From the NCBI RefSeq assembly GCF_900109035.1, contig NZ_FNYD01000002.1, positions 372,001 through 436,000 on the forward strand: a DNA stretch of 64,000 bases, read 5' to 3'. The DNA comes from Cribrihabitans marinus. GTDB taxonomy: Bacteria; Pseudomonadota; Alphaproteobacteria; Rhodobacterales; Rhodobacteraceae. Shown piece by piece: positions 1 through 9,373 of this stretch. The number at the start of each line of letters is the position of its first letter. Position 1 is the first letter of the stretch. Position numbers and translations under genes: made by a program. Under the pieces are notes generated by a model, which had not been told where the DNA came from, searched no databases, and was given only the letters and a program-made list of their open reading frames with translations.

Positions 1-105
1 GGTCACCTTGAAGAGGGAAAGGGTCAAACTAGCTGCACCCTAGAGATGCGGGCAACGGGCTACAAGCCGCCCGCCGGGACCGAAAACCAGAGGCAAGGAG
101 AACCC

Positions 106-294
106 ATGTCTGCGTCCGACAACGACATCGACAAGCAAGTCAAACGCCACCGCCCGTCGCTGCTGGCGATCATCGTGGCGGTCCTCGCCGTTGGTGCGAT
201 CGGCTTCGGCGTATTCGGGTTCGGCGCGGACCCTGGGGTGGACGAAGCCGGCAGCAGCGAGCCGTTGCCCGCGGCGGATTCCGCCACGGATTGA
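106..294 (+). CDS. Small single-pass membrane protein, unknown function
   Basis: This 62-residue reading frame starts at the ATG at 106, which has a clear AAGGAG ribosome site at 95-100. An in-frame ATG at 46 lacks such a site, so the shorter form is preferred. A charged N-terminus (about 1-18, rich in K, R, D) is followed by one hydrophobic segment (about 19-40) and a short acidic, Ala/Pro-rich tail. The topology suggests a tail-exposed inner-membrane protein. I do not recognise the family. It lies 131 bases upstream of glcB on the same strand, which does not establish co-transcription. Confidence 0.6.
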   Translation: MSASDNDIDKQVKRHRPSLLAIIVAVLAVGAIGFGVFGFGADPGVDEAGSSEPLPAADSATD

Positions 295-425
295 ACGGCG
301 CTTGCCAATGGTTATCAGGATTTTCCTGAAAGTGAGTTTTGCCGAACCTGACAGGTGTGACGTTGCCGCCCTCGCGCGCCTCGTCTAGGACGGTGCATAC
401 AGTGGCACACAATTCGGAGCGGGAC

Positions 426-2573
426 ATGGGCGACAGGGTCGAGCGGAGCGGGCTGCAAGTGGCCGCGGAGCTGGCGAATTTCATCGAAGATCGGGCGCTT
501 GCCGGCACGGATGTGGAGGCCCAAGACTTCTGGGCCGGGCTGGCGCGCATGGTGGCGGAGTTGGGACCCGAGAACCGGGCGCTTCTGGACACCCGCGACC
601 GGCTGCAGTCGCAGATCGACGCCTGGCATGTGAAACACCGGGACCGGCCGCATGACGCCGAGGCCTACAAGGCGTTCCTGGCCGAGATCGGGTATCTGCT
701 GCCCGAGGGCGATGACTTCGAGATCGACACCGCCAATGTGGATCCCGAGATCGCGCAGGTTCCCGGCCCGCAGCTGGTGGTTCCGATCACCAATGCGCGC
801 TACGCGCTGAACGCCGCCAACGCGCGCTGGGGCAGCCTCTATGACAGCCTCTACGGCACCGACGCGCTGGGCAGCGCGCCGCCGGCGGGCGGCTACGACC
901 GGGGCCGGGGAGCGCGCGTGGTGGCGTGGTCGCGCGTGTTCCTCGACGAGGCATTTCCGATCGCCGGCATCAGCCATGCGGATGCGCGGCGCTATCACGT
1001 GCGGGACAGCGCGTTGCTGGTGGACGATCTGCCGCTTGACGACCCCGAGAAGTTCGCCGGCTACCGCGGCGATCCGCGTGCACCGGACTCGGTCATCCTG
1101 CGCAATCACGGGCTGCATGTGGAGCTGGTCTTTGACCGCGCGCATCCGATCGGCAGCCGCGACCAGGCGCTGCTGGCCGATGTGCGGCTGGAAAGTGCGA
1201 TGTCGGCGATCATGGATTGCGAGGATTCCGTGGCCTGCGTCGATGCCGAGGACAAGGTGCAGGCCTATTCCAACTGGCTGGGCCTGATGAAGGGCGACCT
1301 GACCGAAGAGGTCGAGAAGGGCGGCCGCACGATCACCCGGCGCCTGGCCGACGACATCGCCTATACCACCCCGAACGGCGCCGCCGCGACGCTGAAGGGC
1401 CGGGCGCTGATGCTGGTGCGCAACGTGGGCCACCTGATGACCAACCCGGCCGTTCTGGACGCGCACGGAAACGAGATCTTCGAGGGGCTGATGGATGCGC
1501 TGGTGACGGTGGCCATCGCCAAGCACGACCTGGCGCGCGACGGCGGCAACTCGGTGCACGGGTCGGTCTATGTGGTCAAGCCCAAGATGCACGGCCCCGA
1601 AGAGGTGGCGTTTGCCGTGCGCATTTTCGACATGGTCGAGGACATCCTCGGCCTGCCGCGCAACACCGTGAAGATCGGCATCATGGACGAGGAGCGACGC
1701 ACCTCGGTCAACCTCAAGGAATGCATCCGCGCCGCGAAATCCCGCGTGGTCTTCATCAACACCGGCTTCCTGGACCGCACCGGCGACGAGATCCACACTT
1801 CGATGGAGGCCGGGCCGTTCAGCCGCAAGGATTTCATCAAGCGCAAGGCCTGGATCGGTGCGTATGAAAACCTGAACGTGGATATCGGGCTGGAATGCGG
1901 GTTGCAGGGCCGGGCCCAGATCGGCAAGGGCATGTGGGCGATGCCCGACCGCATGGCGGCGATGCTGGAATCCAAGATCGAGCATCCCAAGTCCGGCGCC
2001 AATTGCGCCTGGGTGCCCAGCCCCACGGCGGCAACGCTGCACGCGCTGCACTATCACAAGGTGGATGTGTTCGCGGTGCAGGATGCGCTCAAGGCCGGCG
2101 GGCGGCGGGCGCATGTGGACGGCATCCTCGACATTCCGCTGGCCGCGTTCCGCAAATGGTCGCCCGAACAGATCCGGCGCGAGGTCGAGAACAATGCGCA
2201 GGGCATCCTGGGCTATGTCGTGCGCTGGATCGACCAGGGCGTGGGCTGTTCCAAGGTGCCCGACATCAACGATGTCGGCCTGATGGAGGATCGTGCAACC
2301 TGCCGCATCTCGGCCCAGCACATCGCCAACTGGTTGCATCACGGCGTCGTCTCGCAAGAGGATGTGATGGCGGCCATGCAGCGGATGGCGGCGGTTGTGG
2401 ACGGGCAGAATGCAGAGGATCCGACCTATCGCCCGATGGCGCCGGGCTTTGACGGGATCGCCTTTCAGGCCGCGTGCGACCTGGTGTTCAAGGGGCGGGT
2501 GCAGCCCTCGGGCTATACCGAGCCGGTTTTGCACGCCCGCAGGCTGGAGTTGAAGGCCAGCCGGCCCGGATGA
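426..2573 (+). CDS. glcB: Malate synthase G
   Basis: Malate synthase G condenses glyoxylate with acetyl-CoA to give malate (glyoxylate cycle and glycolate use; cytosolic, Mg-dependent). The 715-residue product has the usual length of the monomeric G isoform (about 720), not the shorter A isoform. Diagnostic stretches include [13 protein letters not shown], then [10 protein letters not shown] with the active-site Arg, and [17 protein letters not shown] with a Mg-binding Glu. The ATG at 426 is chosen because homologous proteins begin with a similar [11 protein letters not shown] sequence and a GGAG site precedes it. The frame stays open upstream to 339 but that extension has no family counterpart. 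In this window it would use acetyl-CoA released by leucine degradation. No regulator is adjacent. Confidence 0.95.
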   Translation: MGDRVERSGLQVAAELANFIEDRALAGTDVEAQDFWAGLARMVAELGPENRALLDTRDRLQSQIDAWHVKHRDRPHDAEAYKAFLAEIGYLLPEGDDFEIDTANVDPEIAQVPGPQLVVPITNARYALNAANARWGSLYDSLYGTDALGSAPPAGGYDRGRGARVVAWSRVFLDEAFPIAGISHADARRYHVRDSALLVDDLPLDDPEKFAGYRGDPRAPDSVILRNHGLHVELVFDRAHPIGSRDQALLADVRLESAMSAIMDCEDSVACVDAEDKVQAYSNWLGLMKGDLTEEVEKGGRTITRRLADDIAYTTPNGAAATLKGRALMLVRNVGHLMTNPAVLDAHGNEIFEGLMDALVTVAIAKHDLARDGGNSVHGSVYVVKPKMHGPEEVAFAVRIFDMVEDILGLPRNTVKIGIMDEERRTSVNLKECIRAAKSRVVFINTGFLDRTGDEIHTSMEAGPFSRKDFIKRKAWIGAYENLNVDIGLECGLQGRAQIGKGMWAMPDRMAAMLESKIEHPKSGANCAWVPSPTAATLHALHYHKVDVFAVQDALKAGGRRAHVDGILDIPLAAFRKWSPEQIRREVENNAQGILGYVVRWIDQGVGCSKVPDINDVGLMEDRATCRISAQHIANWLHHGVVSQEDVMAAMQRMAAVVDGQNAEDPTYRPMAPGFDGIAFQAACDLVFKGRVQPSGYTEPVLHARRLELKASRPG

Positions 2574-2579
2574 CCGCGT

Positions 2580-3542
2580 TCAGTCCTCGGCGGGCGATGG
2601 CCCCCAGCGGCGCAGGATGCAGTTAGAGGCCCAGGCGGCCACGCCGAACACGGCAAAACCGCCGGCGACATCGACCAGGTGATGCCCGCCATGCGACAGG
2701 ATCGCGGGCATCATCGCCGCATTGACCGCCAGCGCCGGCCAGAACAGGCGGGTGCCGCGCAGATACCAGACCACCAGCAGGGCCATTACCGTGTGATAGG
2801 ACGGAAAGGCGATCGTGCCGACGATGTCCTGGGCGCGGATGACCGGAAGCCCGTGCTGAACCAGATCGCGCAGATAGGCCCCGTAGGCGCCATCCGTCAC
2901 AAGCCCCATGGCGGCCTGCGTGTCCTGGGGGATGTCGAAAAAGGCGGCCGGCCCGACGCTGGGGGCGATCCACCAGATCGCGGTGGTCAGCACCAGGCTG
3001 AGACTGCCGGTCAGCAACGCGCCACTGAGCGCGCGCGGACGGTTGGTCAATGCGAGATACCCAACCAGAACAAGCAGCTGAACCAGCGAACTGAGGTAGA
3101 TCCAGCCCAGCAGCCAGGCGATGGTGGGCCAGGCTGCTACGGTCTCGACAAATCCCGGCCAGGAATATCCCAGCATCGCGTCGATCTCGATCAGCATCGG
3201 GTCGAGCACCGGCGAGGTCACCGGGAACCGCAGATAGATCAACAGGGTCGTGACGGCCGTGAAGGCGAGGTAAAGGCTGTTGGCGATGGCGAGCAGCGCC
3301 AGTTGCGGGCGTCCGGCCTGGACCCGTGCATAGATGCCCACCAGCATCAGCCCCAGCGCCGGCACTGCGCCCGCGGCAAAGCTGGACCAGTGCACCTGCT
3401 GACCGGTTAACGCCGCAACCGTCACGCAGGTCGCGGCAAGCGCGCCGACCAGCACGGCCAACCCGCCCTCGATGCGCGTCAGCGCGGGCGGCTTGCCGGA
3501 CCGGGCCGCCTGTCGGCCGGACTGGATGGAAAGATCGGTCAT
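2580..3542 (-). CDS. PAP2-superfamily membrane phosphatase
   Basis: This 320-residue polytopic membrane protein belongs to the PAP2 (phosphatidic acid phosphatase type 2) superfamily, probably the Aur1/Ipt1-like branch. The second and third PAP2 motifs are visible: PSYHT at residues 247-251 and SHGGHHLVDVAGG at 283-295, carrying the two catalytic His residues and the Asp. About six hydrophobic segments cover residues 28-50, 55-72, 82-103, 136-165, 172-193 and 252-305. The likely reaction is dephosphorylation or phosphotransfer on a lipid phosphate at the outer face of the inner membrane; the substrate cannot be read from sequence. It converges on glcB, with only six bases between the two genes. 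Confidence 0.8.
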   Translation of the reverse strand: MTDLSIQSGRQAARSGKPPALTRIEGGLAVLVGALAATCVTVAALTGQQVHWSSFAAGAVPALGLMLVGIYARVQAGRPQLALLAIANSLYLAFTAVTTLLIYLRFPVTSPVLDPMLIEIDAMLGYSWPGFVETVAAWPTIAWLLGWIYLSSLVQLLVLVGYLALTNRPRALSGALLTGSLSLVLTTAIWWIAPSVGPAAFFDIPQDTQAAMGLVTDGAYGAYLRDLVQHGLPVIRAQDIVGTIAFPSYHTVMALLVVWYLRGTRLFWPALAVNAAMMPAILSHGGHHLVDVAGGFAVFGVAAWASNCILRRWGPSPAED

Positions 3543-3719
3543 CCGTGATCCCCGGAACTGTTTCCCGGGGCAAGGTTAATACGCATGATTGTGGAGTTTT
3601 TGTGGAGCGGATTCGATGTTTTCTGGAAGCGGTGCGCCGCCTCGGTCCATTGAGGTGCTTGCACTCGACCGCCGTTTTGCGTGATCCTCTGGCGACGGGC
3701 GAAATATGAAGGGGTTGGA

Positions 3720-4496
3720 ATGAAACGGCCAGTCGTGGGGATCATCGGAAATTCCTACCTGATGAACGACCAGTACCCGACCCATGCGGGCGGGACGATG
3801 AACTCGGACGCGGTGGCCAATGTCTCGGGCTGCCTGCCCATGCTCATCCCCAGCGACCCGCGTTTCGTGTCCGTGGACGAGTTGCTCGAGACCTGCGACG
3901 GTTTTGTCCTGACCGGCGGGCGGCCCAACGTGCACCCTGAGGAATATGGCGAGGCCGCGACCACCGCGCATGGCGAGTTCGACCGCGCCCGCGATGCGAT
4001 CACCCTGCCGCTGGTGCGGGCCTGCGTCGAGCGGGGGCAGCCGTTCCTGGGGATCTGCCGGGGCTTTCAGGAGGTCAATGTCGCGCTGGGCGGCACTCTC
4101 TATCCCGAAATCCGGGATCTGCCGGGGCGGATGAACCACCGGATGCCGCCCGACGGCACACTGGAGGAGAAATTCGCGTTGCGCCATGTCGTCACGCTCC
4201 GCGAGGATGGTGTGTTCCACCGGTTGTTCGGCGCCCGTGAGGTAATGACCAATACCCTGCACGGGCAGGGCATCAATACGCCCGGTGCGGGCATCGAGAT
4301 CGACGGCACCGCCAGGGACGGCACGCCCGAGGCGATGTATGTGCGCGACGCGCCGGGCTTCACTCTGTCGGTGCAATGGCACCCGGAATGGGACGCGGCC
4401 AACGATCCGGTCTCGCGCCCCCTCTTCCAGGCCTTTGGCGATGCGGTGCGCGAATGGGCCGGCTGCGGTGGCGGCGGGCTGCGGCGGACGGGGTGA
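3720..4496 (+). CDS. Class-I glutamine amidotransferase, gamma-glutamyl-GABA hydrolase (PuuD) type
   Basis: The 258-residue product is a class-I glutamine amidotransferase-like hydrolase of the family that includes PuuD, which splits gamma-glutamyl-GABA in putrescine breakdown. The nucleophile elbow FLGICRGFQ places Cys113, and VQWHPEWD supplies His221 and Glu223, so the catalytic triad is complete. TGGRPNVHPEEY near residue 65 fits the oxyanion region of the PuuD branch. The start is the ATG at 3720 with a GAAGGGG site upstream; the extension to 3681 is not supported. No other putrescine gene is nearby, so the natural substrate is an inference. Confidence 0.82.
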   Translation: MKRPVVGIIGNSYLMNDQYPTHAGGTMNSDAVANVSGCLPMLIPSDPRFVSVDELLETCDGFVLTGGRPNVHPEEYGEAATTAHGEFDRARDAITLPLVRACVERGQPFLGICRGFQEVNVALGGTLYPEIRDLPGRMNHRMPPDGTLEEKFALRHVVTLREDGVFHRLFGAREVMTNTLHGQGINTPGAGIEIDGTARDGTPEAMYVRDAPGFTLSVQWHPEWDAANDPVSRPLFQAFGDAVREWAGCGGGGLRRTG

Positions 4497-4526
4497 TGCC
4501 CCGCCGGCCCTGACCGCCGCGAGGGG

Positions 4527-6764
4527 TCAGATCAACAGGTCGAACTCGCGGTTCAGCGGAAGGGTCCGCGCGCGGCGTCCGGTCAGATCGAACAGCGCAT
4601 TGCCCAGCGCCGGCATCGCCGGCGGGGTGCCCGGCTCTCCGGCACCGCCCATGTGGCGATTGGTTTCCAGCACGCGCACTTCGGTCACCGGCGCCGTGTG
4701 CATCCGCAGCACTTCGTAGTCGGGGAAATTGCCCTGCTCGACCTCGCCGCCGGCATATGTGATCTCGCCGAAACAGGCCGCGGACAGGCCATAAACCATG
4801 CCGCTTACCATCTGCGCCTCGACCGTGCCGGGATCCAGTGCAAGGCCCATGTCACAGGCGATCCAGGCTTTGCTGATGCGGATGGTGCTGTCTTCGTCGA
4901 CGACCTCGATGATCTGCGCCACCGGCGTTCCGAAGGAATAGGTGAAGCCCACGCCGCGCCCGACGTCATCCGGCGTCTTGCCGGTCCAGCCTGACATGTC
5001 GCGCACGGCCTCCAGGCAGCCGGCCGAGGGTGGATGTTCGGTTTTCATATGCTCCAGGCGGAATTCCAGCGGATCCACCCCGGCCAAATGTGCCATTTCG
5101 TCAAGGAAAGTGTCGTGGAAAAACCCGTTGAAACTGTTGCCCACGGACCGCCAGAACCCCACGGGCACCGCCAGATCGGCCACATGGCCGCGAATGCGGT
5201 AGTTGGGGATGGCATAGGGCTGGTTGAAGGCGCCCTCGACCAGAACCTTGTCGGGACCGCCCGACGGCACCCCCAGCCGGCCCATCGCCTGAAACAGCGC
5301 CGACTGCGCCGCGATCTGCCCGTCCAGCAGGACCGCCTTGCCGTCCTTGACCGCGCCGCGCATTCGCGCCATCGCGCCGGGGCGGTAGAAATCGTGGCGC
5401 ATGTCCTCTTCCCGGCTCCAGGTGGTCTGGACCGGGGTGCCGGGCACGGCCATGGCGACCTTGGCGGCGATCACGGCAAAGTCGAACTCGCCACGCCGGC
5501 CGAAGCCGCCGCCCATATAGGTGGTGTGGACATCGACCGCGTCGGAATCCAGCCCGGCGGTCTCGGCGATCTTGTCGCGGGTGAAGGTGGGCGCCTGGTT
5601 GCCGCCCCAGAACTCGACCCGACCACCCGAATAGATAGCAGTGCCGTTCATCGGCTCCATCGTGGCATGCGCAAGATAGGGCAGACGGTATTCAGCGGTG
5701 ATCTCGGTTGCGCCTTCGGGAAGCGTCGAGACATCGCCGTCGTCGCGCATGGTCGAGTTGGCGTCGGTGTCGAAGGCCGCCGCGATCCTCTCGAACAGCG
5801 CGTCGGTCTCGGGCGGATAGGGCGCCTCGTCCCACTCGACCTCGATGGCGTCGACCGCCTGCATCGCCAGCCAGGTGTTGCTGGCGATCACCGCCACGCC
5901 GCCATCCAGGTCGACGACCGTTTCCACGCCCGGCATGGCCTCGGCGGCACTGGCGTCAAAGCCCTTCATACCGCCGCCCAGCCGCGGGTTCATCCGCACA
6001 CTGGCGAACTTCATCTCCGGCAGGCGCACATCGATGCCGAATTCGGCGGTGCCGGTGGATTTCCCGACCATGTCCACCCGCGGCACGTGCTTGCCGAGAT
6101 AGCGCCACTGGCCGGGATCGCGCAGCGTGGCTTCGGGCGGGTCGATCTGCGCGGCGGCCTCGGCCAGCTCGGGATAAGGGATCTCGGTGCCATCGGGGGC
6201 GACAACCTTGCCCGCGACGGTTGTCAGGCTGGCGCGGTCGACCCCGAGCCGCTGCGCCGCGGCCTCCTTCAGCGTCTCGCGGGCGGTGGCCCCGGCCTCG
6301 CGCATCCGCTCGAACCCGTCCTTCATCGAGGTCGAGCCGCCGGTCACGTGCAGGCTCAGCACCTTGCCGATCTCGCCGAGCGCCTGGCCGACATTGTGCT
6401 GGAAATCCGAGATGTCATAGCCCTTGTTGGGCAGCCCCTCGCCGATCATCGCCGAGTTGTAGTAGGCGGCCGCCGCGGGGCCGTGCAGTACGCGCACCTG
6501 ATCGAGTTCCACGTCCAGCTCCTCGGCGATCAGCGCCGCCCAGGTGGTCTTGACCCCCTGGCCCATCTCGGCGCGCGGGGCGAAGAGGGTCACGCCCTGC
6601 CGGTCGATCAGCACGAAGGGGTTGAGCGCCGCCTCACCCTCGGCGGGCTCCAGCGGGTTGGGGGCGGGACGGCGGACGTAGTAGACACCGAATGCCACGC
6701 CGCCGACAATGGCGGCAGAGCCGATCAGAAAGGTGCGGCGGGCGATTTTTCCGATGCTGGCCAT
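4527..6764 (-). CDS. Molybdopterin-binding subunit of xanthine dehydrogenase family (IorB-like)
   Basis: This 745-residue protein is the large molybdenum-cofactor subunit of a two-component hydroxylase resembling isoquinoline 1-oxidoreductase beta. The N-terminus shows an RRTFL twin-arginine-type motif (residues 9-13) followed by a hydrophobic stretch to about 27, suggesting Tat export or anchoring with the folded cofactor. RAEMGQGV near residue 64 and TYMGGGFGRRGEFD are Moco-contacting segments of the family. GAGEPGTPP near the C-terminus carries the expected catalytic Glu. It lies three bases after the 2Fe-2S subunit gene, so the two form an operon read leftward. No FAD subunit gene is present, as usual for the Ior type, which passes electrons onward through partner redox proteins. 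The substrate, probably an aldehyde or N-heterocycle, cannot be told from the sequence. Confidence 0.87.
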   Translation of the reverse strand: MASIGKIARRTFLIGSAAIVGGVAFGVYYVRRPAPNPLEPAEGEAALNPFVLIDRQGVTLFAPRAEMGQGVKTTWAALIAEELDVELDQVRVLHGPAAAAYYNSAMIGEGLPNKGYDISDFQHNVGQALGEIGKVLSLHVTGGSTSMKDGFERMREAGATARETLKEAAAQRLGVDRASLTTVAGKVVAPDGTEIPYPELAEAAAQIDPPEATLRDPGQWRYLGKHVPRVDMVGKSTGTAEFGIDVRLPEMKFASVRMNPRLGGGMKGFDASAAEAMPGVETVVDLDGGVAVIASNTWLAMQAVDAIEVEWDEAPYPPETDALFERIAAAFDTDANSTMRDDGDVSTLPEGATEITAEYRLPYLAHATMEPMNGTAIYSGGRVEFWGGNQAPTFTRDKIAETAGLDSDAVDVHTTYMGGGFGRRGEFDFAVIAAKVAMAVPGTPVQTTWSREEDMRHDFYRPGAMARMRGAVKDGKAVLLDGQIAAQSALFQAMGRLGVPSGGPDKVLVEGAFNQPYAIPNYRIRGHVADLAVPVGFWRSVGNSFNGFFHDTFLDEMAHLAGVDPLEFRLEHMKTEHPPSAGCLEAVRDMSGWTGKTPDDVGRGVGFTYSFGTPVAQIIEVVDEDSTIRISKAWIACDMGLALDPGTVEAQMVSGMVYGLSAACFGEITYAGGEVEQGNFPDYEVLRMHTAPVTEVRVLETNRHMGGAGEPGTPPAMPALGNALFDLTGRRARTLPLNREFDLLI

Positions 6765-6767
6765 GGC

Positions 6768-7232
6768 TCAGGCCTCCTTCAGGTTGCCGGCGGCGGTGTG
6801 GATCGCGGCACGGATACGGGGGTAGGTGCCGCAGCGGCAGAGGTTGCCGGCCATCGCCTCGTCGATCTCGTCATCCGAGGGCGACGGGTTCTCGGCCAGC
6901 AGCGCGGCGGCCTGCATGATCTGGCCCGACTGGCAATAGCCACATTGCGCCACCTGATGCTCGACCCAGGCCTGCTGGATCTTGTTCATCGCATCCGGCG
7001 TGCCGAGCCCTTCGATGGTCGTCACCTCGCCCCAGACATCGCCGAGCGCGACCTGGCAGCTGCGCACCGCCTCGCCGTCGATCTGCACGGTGCAGGCGCC
7101 GCAGGCGGCGACCCCGCAGCCGAACTTTGTGCCGGTCAGGCCGATCTCGTCGCGCAGCACCCACAGCAGGGGCACCTCGTCAGGCAGGTCGACGGTGTGG
7201 GAGGATCCGTTGATGGTCAGGGATGTTGGCAT
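6768..7232 (-). CDS. 2Fe-2S subunit of molybdenum hydroxylase (IorA-like)
   Basis: This 154-residue protein carries the two [2Fe-2S] clusters that take electrons from the molybdenum subunit. The plant-ferredoxin-type cluster is bound by Cys39, Cys44, Cys47 and Cys59. The second, helical cluster is bound by Cys97, Cys100, Cys132 and Cys134 (CGYC and CRC motifs). Length and order match the small subunits of xanthine-dehydrogenase-family enzymes. There is no signal peptide; in this family the small subunit is thought to be carried out with its Tat-targeted partner. It is first in the operon, and its upstream region faces a divergent tetR gene across a set of TGTCA half-sites. Confidence 0.92.
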   Translation of the reverse strand: MPTSLTINGSSHTVDLPDEVPLLWVLRDEIGLTGTKFGCGVAACGACTVQIDGEAVRSCQVALGDVWGEVTTIEGLGTPDAMNKIQQAWVEHQVAQCGYCQSGQIMQAAALLAENPSPSDDEIDEAMAGNLCRCGTYPRIRAAIHTAAGNLKEA

Positions 7233-7258
7233 GGCGCGTCACTCCGCTGGCTTGGCTT

Positions 7259-7318
7259 CTGACATAATGAGCATGAAGTGTCAGTATGTCAATTGACATT
7301 TTCTGGCCGAACTGTCAG
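7259..7318. promoter_or_regulatory. Candidate TetR operator region with TGTCA half-sites
   Basis: The 97-base gap between iorA-like and tetR contains a perfect 14-base palindrome, ATGTCAATTGACAT, at 7286-7299. Further half-sites are TGACAT at 7260-7265, TGTCAG at 7279-7284 and TGTCAG at 7313-7318. This is the layout expected for a TetR repressor that controls itself and the divergent hydroxylase operon. The same TGTCAA/TTGACA half-site recurs upstream of the second tetR gene (17472-17519). Binding is an inference. Confidence 0.6.
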
Positions 7319-7329
7319 GACTGTTGGCC

Positions 7330-7911
7330 ATGAAAGATCTCGGCACCGATCCCAAGCAGAAGGCGATCCTGAAATCCGCCTGGACCGCCTTTGCCACCTA
7401 TGGGTTTCGCAAGACGTCGATGGATGACATAGCACGCGGCGCGGGAATGTCCCGTCCGGCGCTCTACCTGCACTACCGCAACAAGGAAGACATCTTTCGC
7501 AGCCTGGCGCAGTATTACTACGACGACGCGGCCGAATGCGTGGCCGAGGCGCTCTCCTGCGACGGACCGGTCGCCGAGGTTCTGGCCGGTGCCTTCAAGG
7601 CGCAGGGCGGCGGGATCGTCGAGGCGATGCTGACATCGCCGCACGGGATGGAACTGCTGGACGCCGGCACGACAACCGCGCCGGACATCGCCCAGGATGG
7701 CGAGGCGCGGCTGCGCGGTCTCTATGCGGACTGGCTGGCGGCGCAGGCCGAGGCCGGGCGGGTGCATCTGCCGGGGCCGCCGGATGCGGTTGCCGCGACG
7801 ATGACCGCCGCGCTCAAGGGGATCAAGTCCAGCGCGCCGGGATATGGCGAATACCAGCAGCGCGTGGCGCAGCTGGCGAAACTGATCGGCGGCGGGCTAC
7901 AGGCGGGCTGA
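7330..7911 (+). CDS. TetR/AcrR-family transcriptional regulator
   Basis: This regulator of 193 residues begins with a TetR-type helix-turn-helix at about residues 10-57, with DDIARGAGMSRPALYLHYRNK forming the turn and recognition helix. The C-terminal two thirds is a variable, mostly helical ligand domain. The start is taken at the ATG at 7330; a TTG at 7324 in the same frame is an alternative. It is divergent from the IorAB-like operon and converges on an SDR gene four bases away. Likely role: ligand-responsive repressor of the hydroxylase genes and of itself. Its recognition helix resembles that of the TetR at 17513. Confidence 0.88.
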   Translation: MKDLGTDPKQKAILKSAWTAFATYGFRKTSMDDIARGAGMSRPALYLHYRNKEDIFRSLAQYYYDDAAECVAEALSCDGPVAEVLAGAFKAQGGGIVEAMLTSPHGMELLDAGTTTAPDIAQDGEARLRGLYADWLAAQAEAGRVHLPGPPDAVAATMTAALKGIKSSAPGYGEYQQRVAQLAKLIGGGLQAG

Positions 7912-7915
7912 GCCG

Positions 7916-8668
7916 TCAGACGTGGCCGCCGGCGATCTCGATGCACTGGCCGTTGATGCTGGCCGAACCGGGGCGCACCAGCCAGAGCGCGGCGGCGGCA
8001 ACCTCGTCGGGTGTGATCAGGCGCTTGTGGCGGTTGGCGCTGACCATGGCGTGCAGCGCCTCGGTCTCGCTCAGGCCCGTCTTTTCGGCGATGGCCACCT
8101 TGTTGCGGGCGACGATGGGCGTGTCGACATAGCCGGGGCAGAGCGCGTTGAAGGTGTAGGGCTTGCCCAAAAACTCTTCGGAATAGGTGCGGGTCAACCC
8201 GACCACCCCGTGTTTCGACGCGGCATAGGCCCCCGCACCGGCCGCCCCGCGCAGCCCGGCGATCGAAGCCACGCTGATCACCCGGCCCCAGTCGGTCTCC
8301 AGCATCGACCGCAGACTCTCGCGGATGGTCAGGAACGCGCCGTCGAGATTGGTGGCCATGATATCGCGCCAGAGCGTCATGTCGGTCTTCTGCAGGGTCT
8401 TGCCCACGGCAATCCCGGCATTGGCGACGCAGATCTGCACCGGGCCACGCGCGGCGACGGCACTGGCAATGGCTTCGGTCACGTTGTCCTCGTCGCGCAC
8501 GTCCATCACCATTCCGGTGATGCCGTCACCGGCAACGTCGTCCAGAACCTGCTGACGGCGCCCGGTGATCGTCACCTCGGCGCCCTCGGCGGCCAGCGCC
8601 TGGGCGATGGCCAGTCCGATCCCGGTGCCGCCGCCGGTGACCAATGCGTGTTTGCCGCTGAGTGTCAT
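7916..8668 (-). CDS. SDR-family NAD(P)-dependent dehydrogenase
   Basis: A classical short-chain dehydrogenase of 250 residues, the standard length. TGGGTGIG at 11-18 is the dinucleotide-binding glycine motif, NAG is at 83-85, and the active site shows Ser135, Tyr148 and Lys152 (YAASK). CPGYVDTP follows the active site as usual. The start is the ATG at 8668, preceded by an AAGGAA site on the minus strand; the frame remains open to 8791 without a credible start. It resembles 3-hydroxybutyrate or 3-hydroxyacyl-CoA dehydrogenase-type SDRs, but the substrate cannot be fixed. It sits alone, tail to tail with tetR. Confidence 0.87.
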   Translation of the reverse strand: MTLSGKHALVTGGGTGIGLAIAQALAAEGAEVTITGRRQQVLDDVAGDGITGMVMDVRDEDNVTEAIASAVAARGPVQICVANAGIAVGKTLQKTDMTLWRDIMATNLDGAFLTIRESLRSMLETDWGRVISVASIAGLRGAAGAGAYAASKHGVVGLTRTYSEEFLGKPYTFNALCPGYVDTPIVARNKVAIAEKTGLSETEALHAMVSANRHKRLITPDEVAAAALWLVRPGSASINGQCIEIAGGHV

Positions 8669-8811
8669 GGCTGTTCCTTTCCCGTTTTGCCGCAGCCTAG
8701 CGGTTGAGGCGCGCGAGGCAAGCCGGACACGGGGGTGCGGCGCTATACCGTGGCGGCAGGCGCCGGACGGCGTGGTATGGCCCCGCGACAAGAAGCGACG
8801 AGGGAAAAGCT

Positions 8812-9261
8812 GTGAAATGGATCGACATGCCGCCGGTCTGGCTGGCGGGTTTCATCACCCTGGCCTGGCTGCAGGCTCGGCATCTGCCGCTCGGGCTGAG
8901 CCTGGACGGTGCCGTCACCGACCTCCTGGGCGGGGTGCTGGTGGGCGGCGGTGTGCTGGCGATCCTGCTGGCGGCGGTCGAGCTTCGCCGCCACCGAACG
9001 ACGATCGTGCCGCACCAGACGCCCGACCGGCTGGTCCAGAGCGGCATCTACAAACGCTCGCGCAACCCGATCTATCTGGGCGATGCGCTGATCCTGGCCG
9101 GGCTGGTCCTGCGGTTCGACGCGGTGCTGTCGCTGGCCCTGGTGCCGGTCTTCGTCTGGGTCATAGAGCGCCGGTTCATCCTGCCCGAGGAGGACCGGCT
9201 GCGTCGGACCTTTCGCGCCGATTTCGCGCGCTATGAACGCAAGACGCGCCGTTGGGTTTAG
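8812..9261 (+). CDS. Membrane methyltransferase of the isoprenylcysteine/phospholipid methyltransferase type
   Basis: The 149-residue integral membrane protein resembles bacterial relatives of isoprenylcysteine carboxyl methyltransferase. The C-terminal signature is present: RNPIYLGD near residue 85, then a hydrophobic segment and an ERRFILPEEDRLRRTF tail ending in basic residues. Such enzymes transfer methyl groups from S-adenosylmethionine to membrane-embedded acceptors. The chosen start is the GTG at 8812, with GAGGG upstream; an ATG at 8827 is possible. The longer frame from 8704 reads through Arg-rich sequence and is unlikely. Acceptor unknown. Confidence 0.72.
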   Translation: MKWIDMPPVWLAGFITLAWLQARHLPLGLSLDGAVTDLLGGVLVGGGVLAILLAAVELRRHRTTIVPHQTPDRLVQSGIYKRSRNPIYLGDALILAGLVLRFDAVLSLALVPVFVWVIERRFILPEEDRLRRTFRADFARYERKTRRWV

Positions 9262-9373
9262 ACGTCGCGGACTTGCTGCGCTTGCGAAATGATCTTGCGC
9301 GATATAGGGGAATGGCTTGCGGAGATGTTCGTCCCGCAGTCGCTTGAGGACCACAACAGAGGGGACCCGAAAG

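Noticed and set aside
1-105. Possible RNA or coding content at the window start
   Set aside because: No frame with a start and ribosome site, no tRNA-like fold and no clear signal beyond the AAGGAG serving the gene at 106.
315-2534. Long open frame on the minus strand opposite glcB (739 codons)
   Set aside because: It mirrors glcB, its translation is rich in His, Arg and Gly with no family pattern, and long antisense frames are expected in GC-rich DNA. The same applies to 5034-7262, 22135-24357, 39429-40883, 41460-42935, 53669-55666 and 59326-61395.
3589-3607. TTGTGGAG repeated twice with an 11-base period upstream of the amidotransferase gene
   Set aside because: Two copies of an 8-mer on one helical turn are suggestive of a regulator site, but there is no regulator nearby and no further copy, so it was not listed.
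4510-4530. Hairpin CTGACC/GGTCAG between the amidotransferase and iorB-like genes
   Set aside because: The stem is only six base pairs, overlaps the iorB stop codon and has no T run; too weak to call a terminator.
9282-9308. Possible promoter TTGCGA...TATAGG before pntA
   Set aside because: The spacer is only 15 bases; not convincing without mapping.
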